Below, piece by piece: positions 54,128 to 61,248 of a DNA stretch of 61,248 bases. Source of the stretch: Propionibacteriaceae bacterium (GTDB taxonomy: Bacteria > Actinomycetota > Actinomycetes > Propionibacteriales > Propionibacteriaceae); contig JAUNKK010000010.1 of the NCBI GenBank assembly GCA_030532825.1, positions 1 through 61,248 on the forward strand, in the 5' to 3' direction. Made by a program: the position numbers and the translations under genes. A model generated the notes under the pieces. It was not told where the DNA came from. It saw only the letters and a program-made list of their open reading frames with translations, and ran no database searches. The first letter of the stretch is position 1, and every line of letters begins with the position of its first letter.

Positions 54128-56402
54128 CAACAGCAACGTTACACATCGAATCTTGGACTGTAGCGACGCGCATCACTTCTCGGGCTCAGATCAGCACATG
54201 CGTCTCGGAGCGTGCCAGACCTGGCTCAACACGACTCCAACCCTTGCTGGCCTTGCGTACGCGATTGAAGAGTTCGAGCACCGCGTCTTTGTCGGACTCG
54301 AACCACCCGCGCTCGCAAGAATGCGGAAGAACCCGGAGCGGTTCATAGAGAGAATCCGGGTCGGTTCCGAACAGGAGGATCGCGATCTCTTCAGCCACGA
54401 CCTCCCACTCAATCCCGGATTCGTTGCCGTCGTCGGGAACAAGGGTCAAGGCAAGTCCGCGCTCCTCGACTGCATCGCACTCGGCGGGAACTCGTCACGT
54501 AGTAGCGAGTTCGCCTTCCTGAGCCCCACTCGGTTCCTCAGTCCTCAGAACCAGAAGGTCGCGAGGGAGTATCACGCGGAACTCGTCTGGGCCACGGGCA
54601 CGGCACGGCAGGCCAAACTGAATCAACCACACGACAACGCGACCCCGGTGCTGGTCGAGTACCTGCCCCAGATGTTCGTCGAGCGAGTGTGCAACCTTGA
54701 CCAAGCGGCAGACGACGCAGACGAGTTCGAACGCGAGCTTCGTACAGTCCTCTTCACTCACATCCCGGAGGAGGAACGCGCTGGCGAGAAGACCTTCGAC
54801 GCCCTCTTGACCCAGAAGACTCGAACCTCCCAAGACGACCTGACGAGGCTCCGAGCAGAGCTGCGGACTGCGGTACGTGGTTATGTCGGGATCGCCGCCT
54901 TCCGGGCAAGCAATCAAGCACCCGAAGTCCAGAGTCGTCTGGACCTCAAGCAGGCTGATATTGACGCGGCGAGGAAGGACCTCGAAACTGCCAAGGCCGC
55001 GCTCGCTGAGATGGACACTGCAAGCAAGGATGACGGGCACCTCGCTGGGCTGATGCAGCGCTCGGAGCAGATTGAGGCTTCGCGGTCTGAACTGGCGACC
55101 CGCCGAAGTGCCAACGAACAGCAACAGGCCAAGTCACGCCAGCGGCTCAGCGGAATGGAAGCGATCGCTCACCGGACAGAAGCGATTCAAGCCGACGTTG
55201 CCTCGCTGAACAGCGAGGCGGAGGCCCTTCTTGGCGGTGGAAGAGCCGAGAGCCCCTATCTCCAGCTGACTGTCGACGCTGGGAGATACCAGACTTGGCG
55301 CGCGACCGAGGAAGAGTCTCTCGCCGCCCTGAAGCGAGAGCGCGATCAGATCGATCAGGACCTCGAAGTGCAGGAACAGGCGAGGCGCGAGAACGCAGAT
55401 GCGCTCGCCGCGGCCGACAGTGCACGTGAACGCGCCCGACAACGAGTCCTCCAGTCAGAGGAACGGGTTGCGGCGCTTATAGGCGACGAGGATGACGAGG
55501 AGTCTCATGCTGGACTCTCATCCTTGCTACGCCGTATCGGCGAAGCGCCGACGAAGATGTCTGAACTGCGTGACGAGATCATGCTGTGTTCACGCCGCGT
55601 CCACGAAGCACTGGAAGCGCAGTTGCGCGCGGTTGAGAGTCTGTACACTCCGGCGTCCACGTTCATCGCACAGTCCGATGTGGTCAAGAACGCAGGACTT
55701 GAGTTCAACGCCGAACTACGTATTCTCCCCGGATGGAGGAGTGTCGCAGCCGGCTTGGACGGGCGCAAGAACGGCGAGTTCTCCGACTGGCTTATCGACC
55801 TTCCACAGCGCGTTGAGGACACGAGCTGGGACCAGCTCGCGGCCCAACTCCATGAGGCATTCGAGCGTTTAGAGCACGAACGCGGAGAAGCAGGGGGCGA
55901 GTACCGGAACCCAGCAACCGCACTCCGCAGCAACACGACGATCGACGATTTCCTACTGAGCATGTTCGACTTGTCCTGGCTGGAGGTCCGCTTCGGCCTC
56001 ACTGGTGACGGGCTACCGCTCTCCCAGCTGTCACCCGGACAGCGTGGTCTCGTGCTCGCGCTGTTCTACCTTGTCGTGGACCGGAGAACTACTCCGTTGT
56101 TGCTGGATCAACCTGAGGAGAACCTCGACAACGAGACCATCGCGTCCAAGCTCGTACCAGCAATTCATGAAGCCGCAGGACGCCGACAGACGATCGTCGT
56201 TACTCACAACGCCAACCTCGCCGTCGTCGGTGATGCCGACCAGATCGTGCACTGCCAAATGAACGATCGACGCTTCACGGTAAGCAGTGGAAGCATCGCC
56301 GAACTCGACGTGGCGAAGTTCGCGCTCAACATCCTCGAAGGAACCAAGCCAGCGTTCGACAATCGGCGACACAAATACGAAGCGTTCCCCGAGCTGTCCT
56401 GA
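54128..56402 (+). pseudogene. TrlF-type PHP/SMC-like ATPase gene, 3' part
   Basis: The frame continues the PHP domain with RILDCSDAHHFSG and then an SMC/Rad50-like ATPase: Walker A VVGNKGQGKSALLD, a long coiled coil (about 54840-55500), signature LSPGQRGLVLALFYLVV, Walker B PLLLDQPEENLDNE and a VVTHNANLAVVGDADQ H-loop. TrlF-type proteins pair a phosphoesterase with an ATPase and are suspected in DNA-targeting defence. This half has an open frame from inside IS6100 (ATG at 54045), so a truncated ATPase could still be made. Confidence 0.87.
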
Positions 56403-56427
56403 TCCCTAGGTCTCCATGGCTTGTGTG

Positions 56428-56814
56428 TCACCGATGAGATGCGCTCGGCCCGCCGTCCATAATGACACCAGCCTCGACCAACGCTGCGCGTACGGCCTTG
56501 CGGTCTACACCCATCCGACGAGCGATCGCCCTCATCGAGACTCCCGCTCGGGCGAGGCGCACAGCCTCGGCTCTCTCGTCGGGGCAGAGCCCTGGGCGGC
56601 GGCTCGGCACGTTGCGACGGCGGAGGTGGGAGAACACGGTGGAGCGGTGGATGCCATACCGTTCGGCTAGGGACTTCACACTCATCCCGGCCAGGTAGTC
56701 ACCGACGAGCCGGTCCACCTCGGAGGCGGTGAGAAAAGTTTGAGCCGTCTCGATAGTCCTCACGACAGGCCCCCGATCATCCCTCGGAGCGCCACTCTGG
56801 GGCCGTCTGGACAC
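56428..56814 (-). CDS. Double-HTH DNA-binding protein, copy 1
   Basis: 128 residues from a GTG at 56814. Two HTH units: TASEVDRLVGDYLAGMSVKSLAERYGIHRSTVFSHLRRRNVPSRR and DERAEAVRLARAGVSMRAIARRMGVDRKAVRAALVEAG. They resemble the DNA-binding tail of resolvase/Hin recombinases without any catalytic domain. The paralog at 60820-61236 keeps the protein sequence with third-base changes even upstream of residue 20, so coding extends to this start or beyond. It follows the trlF gene on the opposite strand. Confidence 0.7.
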   Translation of the reverse strand: MSRRPQSGAPRDDRGPVVRTIETAQTFLTASEVDRLVGDYLAGMSVKSLAERYGIHRSTVFSHLRRRNVPSRRPGLCPDERAEAVRLARAGVSMRAIARRMGVDRKAVRAALVEAGVIMDGGPSASHR

Positions 56815-57049
56815 CTGATAGACGCCTCGCAACAGGCGGTTGACCAGGGTTTTTGTCTTGGGGACAAAGTTGCCAAACGTGCTACTTAGGCACCCGGGTG
56901 GGGCCCGGACCGACAGGTCCGGGCCCCTTTTGCTTGCCTTCCCCCTATTCGACTCTCCCGGGCCGGTGGCACCGCGCACCGGACCGCGTGGCGCGCCGCC
57001 TCGCGCCCTAGTTGGCTACTGGGAGGCGCTATCCGCCATATAGGTGGTG
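56815..57049. other. Gene-free segment with terminator
   Basis: Holds a strong terminator-like hairpin (56900-56931) and a short inverted repeat, TTTGTC/GACAAA, near 56849-56866. No protein or tRNA could be drawn. The plus-strand terminator has no evident upstream gene here, so the segment may be a junction scar. Confidence 0.4.
56900..56931 (+). terminator. Rho-independent terminator, orphan
   Basis: GGGGCCCGGACC pairs perfectly with GGTCCGGGCCCC over loop GACA and is followed by TTTT on the plus strand. The nearest plus-strand gene (trlF) ends about 500 bases upstream, beyond the minus-strand HTH gene. Confidence 0.85.
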
Positions 57050-57875
57050 TCAGATGCTCGCGGTACTCGTGACCGGGCCAGAGACGGCTCAGACACGTCG
57101 GACGAGTTCGGCAGCTCACTGGGCAACCACCAGTGAACTTGACCGACCGCCCGCCTCGACGATGATCGAGGCAGAGGACAGTGCAGCCATCAGCCGGGCG
57201 CGGACGATGATCCGGTGCCGAGTCGGAACGATGCCGGGCGGAACCTCGCTTACGAGAAGACCGACATCAGCGACGCAATCAAGCAGGTCGCGATGGCCGA
57301 CGGGGTACGGACGATCGACTCCGTTGGCGAGGATGGCGATCGTGTCGCCACCCGCCGCGAGGGCTGCCAGGTGTGACGCGCTTTCTGCCTCCCGCAACGA
57401 CAACTCGTTCGTCTGTGTCAACGGAACTAGCGAGTTCCCGAGCCGCGTAGTCGCCGTAGGACGCGCATGCCCGAGCGCAGGTGATCGTGACGAAATCGCT
57501 CATCGTACGGGAGAGGAAGGATGACGCGCCGCGAGTCCAAAGCAGGTAGGGCGCAACTTCACCAAGATAGTCGAAGGCGGTAGGCCAGTCGCTATCGCCT
57601 GGGAAGAGTGCTCGAACCCCCGATTGCTGCATCTGGTCGATACGCCCCGTCAGTTCCTTCACACCTGGCACTCTGAGGCGGTCGCGCCAGACCTACGCGT
57701 CTACGGAGCTCAGCCCCACCACCGCACCGTCGCGTTCAGCGAGCCAGAGCGTCTCGACTGCTCCGAGCCTGGAAAAGATGCATCCCGTCACCGGGTCATT
57801 GGGCTCGACGAGCAAGGACAGCACAACCCTCGCGGTGCGCTCGTCGCTCGCGACATCACTCAACCTGGCCATCAT
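57050..57875 (-). pseudogene. DprA-like pseudogene, second copy
   Basis: From ATG 57875 the frame reads MARLSDVASDERTARVVLSLL like the copy at 47984-48982. It then meets a stop after LSSVDA (near 57693) and resumes with VWRDRLR ... SSFLSRTMSDFVTITCARA. It shifts frame after VVVAGG near 57370, continues AALAAGGDTIAILANGVDRPYP and EVPPGIVPTRHRIIVRARLMAALSSA, and has two more stops near 57116 and 57095. It ends without the C-terminal domain. It was once a paralog standing divergent to the zinc-ribbon/dam genes. Confidence 0.9.
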
Positions 57876-58077
57876 CGGCTCCTCTCGGTGCTCGTTACCG
57901 ACGGGGTGCGCGAACCGAGCCTCACGGACACCCACCCTGCTCAGCGGTCCTCTCCCGCGTGAGGCGACACGGGTGCAGCTACAGAGATTCACCCGGCGGA
58001 CTCCGAAGAACGACCTATTCGCGGGAGCGTCCGCGTGGCGAACCACGAGGTGATCTGTAACGGGTACTATCCATAAC

Positions 58078-58278
58078 ATGAAGCGTCTAGGCAACCTGAG
58101 TGACGTGGGGCTCACCGAGCTTGATCGCGCATTGCGCCATGAACGCCTACGCCGCCGCGAGGCATGGCGAGGTTGCGAGCACTGCGACCAAGCGTTCCTC
58201 GGACGAGGTGATGCTCGCTTCTGCTCAGCCCGCTGCCGTGTTGCCGCACACCGGGCGAGAAAGGACTCCAATGACTGA
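58078..58278 (+). CDS. Small zinc-ribbon protein upstream of dam
   Basis: 66 residues. Four cysteines, C33-x2-C36 and C49-x3-C53, in GCEHCDQAFLGRGDARFCSARCRVAAHR form a treble-clef/MYM-like zinc site; the rest is helical and Arg-rich. The ATG at 58078 is only seven bases after TACTAT (58065-58070), which suggests a leaderless transcript. Its stop overlaps the methylase start by eight bases. It may be a DNA-binding accessory of the methylase; function not known. Confidence 0.7.
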   Translation: MKRLGNLSDVGLTELDRALRHERLRRREAWRGCEHCDQAFLGRGDARFCSARCRVAAHRARKDSND

Positions 58279-59179
58279 CAGCCTGCGTGTCATCGGGTCA
58301 CGCCGATACGGCACCCTCTCACCATTGCGATACCCCGGCGGAAAGGCTGCGCTCGCTGGCTTCTTCGCTGACATTATCGACATTCTTGGCATCAAGGACG
58401 CCCGCTACATCGAACCCTACGCCGGAGGTGTGGGCGCAGGGATCGCGCTTCTGCGCGAGGGCATCGTCCAACACCTAGTAGTCAACGACATCGACCCAGC
58501 CGTCCACGCCTTCTGGAAGTCCGTCGTTGGCAACAACGCAGAGTTCGTGGAAATGGTCGTGTCAACGCCACTCACAATCGACGAGTGGCAACGCCAGCGG
58601 GAGATATATCGCTCACGGGACGAGCGCGATGCACTGCGCCTGGGCTTCGCTTTCTTCTTCTTGAATCGAACCAATCGCTCCGGGATTTTGAACGCCGGCG
58701 TTATCGGTGGTCAGCGTCAGGAGGGAAAGTACAAGATTGATGCACGATTCAACCGGCTGACACTCGTCGAGCGGTTGACTGCGATCGGTGCTCTAGCGGA
58801 TCGAATCACGGTCTCTGATCTGGATGGCCGAACTGTGATCCAGCGGTACTCTCACGATGACCGGTCATTCATGTACATCGACCCGCCCTACGTGCAAGCA
58901 GGCTCCCAACTCTATCTCAACGCCTTCGACGGAAGAGACCACAAGGCACTCTCGACGATCGTCAACTCCGTTGAAAGTGCACATTGGTTGATGACCTATG
59001 ACACAGCCCCGCTGATCGAAAAGCTGTACCGAGATCAGTTCCAGTGCCAACTGGAACTCACCTATTCCGCCAGGTATCCGGGACAGGCGGAGGAGCTGCT
59101 CGTGGCGTCCCCCTCGGTCGCGCGGGCGATCAAGTCGTTGCAGACGACGCCTGCGATGACGGGCGCAACAAGCGCCTAA
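58271..59179 (+). CDS. Dam/DpnM-type N6-adenine methylase
   Basis: 302 residues from the ATG at 58271 (AAAGGA upstream). Motif X TLSPLRYPGGKAAL, motif I YIEPYAGGVGAGIALL, NDIDPAVHAFW and catalytic MYIDPPYVQ define a class D12 adenine methylase. The central NRTNRSGILNAGVIGGQRQ is the usual target region. It overlaps the convergent ParB-domain gene by 50 bases. With that gene as possible effector it could form a modification-guarded defence pair. No typical endonuclease is adjacent. Confidence 0.88.
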   Translation: MTDSLRVIGSRRYGTLSPLRYPGGKAALAGFFADIIDILGIKDARYIEPYAGGVGAGIALLREGIVQHLVVNDIDPAVHAFWKSVVGNNAEFVEMVVSTPLTIDEWQRQREIYRSRDERDALRLGFAFFFLNRTNRSGILNAGVIGGQRQEGKYKIDARFNRLTLVERLTAIGALADRITVSDLDGRTVIQRYSHDDRSFMYIDPPYVQAGSQLYLNAFDGRDHKALSTIVNSVESAHWLMTYDTAPLIEKLYRDQFQCQLELTYSARYPGQAEELLVASPSVARAIKSLQTTPAMTGATSA

Positions 59180-60647
59180 GCAGCGGGTTCACGACTCTCC
59201 ACGCCTTGCGAACGTCATCCGCACTCACGGAAGCATCGGCACTATGAGCGATGAGGTTGAACCACTGGATCGATCCGTGCTTGTGCGCATTACCCGATTG
59301 GATTGCACTAATGCCTGACTTGAGCGACTTCTCTTGTCCATAGGCCTGCACCACGCGCTTGAATACATCGCTCAACTGACCAGTGGCGGGGGTTGGAGAC
59401 TCCTCGAAATGGACCTTGATGGTGGTCTCCAGCACTGAGCGCATGAGGATCGCGGCCGCGATAGGGAAATTGGAGAGGCTGATCTTGCGCAACTCGAAGT
59501 ATCGCAGCTTGAGATTCAGCGGCGCGTTCTCGTAGTCCAACCCCGACAGATCAAGCGTGTCCTTAGTGTCTGGATGGTTGGGCCCACGGCTGCCCGTGCC
59601 GCCAGGAGGGCCGGGTGGGTTCGGAACAGCACCACTTCTGCCAGTGTTGGAGCCACCCGGCGCGCCGGACGCGCCGCCTTGGGATGGCCCGGATGGCGTC
59701 GGTTGCGCGGGAGGAGTTGGCGCCGCTGGTTGGACCGGAGGCGCAGTCGATACGCCGTTGAGGCGATCCACCAGGGGCTGATAGTCCTGGCTGCGCTTCT
59801 TGAACTCTGGTGAGCGTGTGTTGAGACGGCCTGCGCGGAACTCGCTAACGAGGTACTCCAAAGCGCTGAGCTTCTTCTTCGGCAACTTCGAAGCGATCTT
59901 CTCAGGTGTCGAGGCCCGCGGCAGAAGCATGCCGTCCTTGTCGAACTCCACGCCGATCGCGGAAGCAATCTCCTTGCGCCGGTAGGCGTACTCGAAGGCT
60001 GACATCGCCAGGTCGTCACTCGCGGCGTACTGCCGGAGGGTGTGATCGGAAAATGGCGCTGCGCTGAGGAAGCGTCGCATGACGGCCATGCGCATGAACC
60101 TGGTAACCTCGACGTCGGGGTACTGTGCCTTCACATCGTTGACCGTAGTCTGATCGTCGACGAGCGAATAGTAGAAGGTTGCCTGCTGATCGCGGCTCCA
60201 GCGCCTCTTTGAGATACCGGTGTGCAACCTCGCGACGTGGGGTGCAGCCGTCGCCCGGTCGGGAGCGACGATGACACGGATTCGTTCGGGGAGATTCTCC
60301 GCCTCCACTGCGTATCGCTTCAGCAGCGCGCGAATCTCTGCCTCATGGCCGGGCACGATCGTCGGGTCCTGGAGCGCCTTGAGCGCGCTGACTCGCGGGT
60401 TGCCTTCCAGCACGGTGTATGGGGAGCTACCGCCGGACGCCGATGCCGACGTCACGATCGGGACTTCGTTGTCGAAGTAGCCATCACGGAGGATTAGGCG
60501 CGCCGCTCCGAGGACGTCCTCGGATGCAAACAGGTACTTCAGCGCACCTGCTTCATCGTCGCGGCGCGTCGGTATGCGGTAGTTCTCCAGGTCGAGAAGG
60601 AGCTGGTCGAGGTCGACCTCAACTATCGGTAGCTGCTCGTAAGCCAT
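59130..60647 (-). CDS. ParB-domain protein, possible effector partner of the Dam methylase
   Basis: 505 residues from the ATG at 60647. The N-terminal ParB/Srx domain shows VDLDQLLLDLENYRIP, DNEVPIVTSASASGGSSPYTVLEGNPRVSALKAL (GNPR in place of GxRR), and HTGISKRRWSRDQQATFYY. A Pro/Gly-rich linker spans about residues 290-360. The last 120 residues (KLRYFELRKISLSNFPIAAAILMRSVLETTIKVHF) look like a helical HEPN/DUF4145-like domain. ParB-fold proteins in defence (GmrSD type) can be nucleases or NTPases. The link with Dam is inferred from the overlapping convergent arrangement. Confidence 0.72.
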   Translation of the reverse strand: MAYEQLPIVEVDLDQLLLDLENYRIPTRRDDEAGALKYLFASEDVLGAARLILRDGYFDNEVPIVTSASASGGSSPYTVLEGNPRVSALKALQDPTIVPGHEAEIRALLKRYAVEAENLPERIRVIVAPDRATAAPHVARLHTGISKRRWSRDQQATFYYSLVDDQTTVNDVKAQYPDVEVTRFMRMAVMRRFLSAAPFSDHTLRQYAASDDLAMSAFEYAYRRKEIASAIGVEFDKDGMLLPRASTPEKIASKLPKKKLSALEYLVSEFRAGRLNTRSPEFKKRSQDYQPLVDRLNGVSTAPPVQPAAPTPPAQPTPSGPSQGGASGAPGGSNTGRSGAVPNPPGPPGGTGSRGPNHPDTKDTLDLSGLDYENAPLNLKLRYFELRKISLSNFPIAAAILMRSVLETTIKVHFEESPTPATGQLSDVFKRVVQAYGQEKSLKSGISAIQSGNAHKHGSIQWFNLIAHSADASVSADDVRKAWRVVNPLLRRLLRPSSQASSATT

Positions 60648-60819
60648 ATCCAACCCTGCTCTCGTGCTCCGTCCGGCGACCCACGCCCTCGGTGCCGAAC
60701 TGGCGAGAGCAGTCGTTCGTCTCCAACGGTAGCCGCACACCTTGGTCTCCGGGCTGAGACACGTCGGGAGCGACGATGTCCGCCGAAGTCCTCTGGGTGA
60801 TCAGCGGCCCAGAGCGGTG

Positions 60820-61236
60820 CTACGAACCGCCAGCAGACCCATCCGCAATGAGTCCAGCCTTGACCAGCGCCGCGCGTACGGTCTTGCGGTCCACGTCCAT
60901 CCGGCGGTCAATCGCACGCATCGAGACGCCTGCTCGGGCTAGACGCACGGCCTTCTCGTCGATCCCCAACCCCAGCCGTCGGCTCGGCACGTTGCGGCGA
61001 CGCAGGTGAGAGAACACCGTTGCGCGGTGGAGGCCGTACCTCTCAGCGAGCACCTTAACGCTTATCCCGACCAGGTAGTCGCCGACGAGCGCGTCCACCT
61101 CGGAGGCGGTGAGAAGAGTTTGAGCCATCTCGACAGTCCTCACAACAGGGCCACGATCATCCTTCGGAGCGGTATCCTGGGGACATTGAGAAACCTCGTA
61201 GACCCCACCGTCTAGGCGGTTGGGTCTGGTGACCAT
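60820..61236 (-). CDS. Double-HTH DNA-binding protein, copy 2
   Basis: 138 residues from the ATG at 61236; an earlier start outside the window is possible. It has the same two HTH units as the gene at 56428-56814, TASEVDALVGDYLVGISVKVLAERYGLHRATVFSHLRRRNVPSRR and EKAVRLARAGVSMRAIDRRMDVDRKTVRAAL. The two differ mainly at third codon positions and a few residues. It closes the second DprA/cargo/HTH unit. Resolvase-like catalytic residues are absent. The 172 bases before the ParB-domain gene show no gene. Confidence 0.75.
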   Translation of the reverse strand: MVTRPNRLDGGVYEVSQCPQDTAPKDDRGPVVRTVEMAQTLLTASEVDALVGDYLVGISVKVLAERYGLHRATVFSHLRRRNVPSRRLGLGIDEKAVRLARAGVSMRAIDRRMDVDRKTVRAALVKAGLIADGSAGGS

Positions 61237-61248
61237 CTAGGGCGACTC

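Noticed and set aside
1..61248. CRISPR arrays, rRNA genes and further tRNA genes
   Set aside because: I saw no regularly spaced repeats, no rRNA-like stretches, and only the one cloverleaf at 3346-3422.

Overview
The window is high-GC DNA from an actinobacterium, probably of the Micrococcales/Actinomycetales type. The evidence is the strong G/C third-position bias, frequent GTG starts, a mycothiol-type ArsC, Septum_form-family and Orn genes, and SCO6880/SCO6881-type conjugation genes. The genus cannot be fixed from the sequence. Only positions 1-3422 look like core chromosome: the 3' end of a Septum_form-domain membrane protein, ilvA, orn and a tRNA-His(GTG). Everything to the right looks like one large integrative and conjugative element (ICE) entered through the tRNA-His 3' end. 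Its right boundary is not in the window.

ICE layout. A large serine recombinase (3415-5094) abuts the tRNA; its last codons lie inside the tRNA. Then come accessory genes (DUF4913-like, SSB) and a TraG/VirD4 coupling ATPase (5273-8904). A cargo block follows (about 8905-16920): an IS256-type transposase remnant, arsR / arsB-arsC-arsO, MerR / SulP and NhaA. The transfer operon (minus strand, 17046-31671) holds a VirB4-like ATPase, SCO6880- and SCO6881-like proteins, two small two-helix membrane proteins (DUF6112-like), an M23 wall hydrolase, a ParB-like protein, DUF2637, primase-polymerase and ArdC-like proteins. Many of its genes overlap by 4 bp. A CHAT-domain (caspase-like) gene is embedded in it on the opposite strand. 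Facing this operon is a regulatory operon (32060-35175): an EspR-like XRE protein, an ImmA/IrrE peptidase, a MAB_1171c-like membrane protein and an alpha/beta hydrolase. It is preceded by four copies of a 14-bp palindrome.

Defence and mobilisation. 35302-43579 is a defence island: an excisionase-type HTH protein, two tandem adenine-methylase-like genes, a GIY-YIG/SF2 helicase, two consecutive proteins with HEPN-type Rx4H motifs, and a cytosine methylase. A MobF relaxase-helicase follows (43867-47436), with a hairpin that is an oriT candidate just upstream.

The right part (47984-61236) repeats one architecture twice: a DprA-like gene on the minus strand, divergent plus-strand cargo, and a small double-HTH gene on the minus strand. 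Cargo 1 is a TrlF-type PHP/SMC-like ATPase. Cargo 2 is a zinc-ribbon protein, a Dam-type methylase and a convergent ParB-domain protein. The second dprA is a pseudogene.

The trlF gene is split by a 4204-bp unit bounded by two directly repeated 880-bp IS6100 copies, with an 8-bp target duplication (GAACTCCG). Removing the unit restores a 1010-codon frame exactly. The unit carries orf5, sul1 and a dead, truncated intI1. The integron has lost attI1, its cassettes and qacEdelta1, so sul1 is fused to the integron leader and should be driven from Pc.

Strongest leads for undescribed biology are the repeated DprA/cargo/HTH module, the Dam + ParB-domain pair, the tandem HEPN pair behind the restriction operon, and the XRE-ImmA-membrane-hydrolase circuit with its operator array. 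All functional statements are inferred from sequence motifs and family knowledge; no database search was run.
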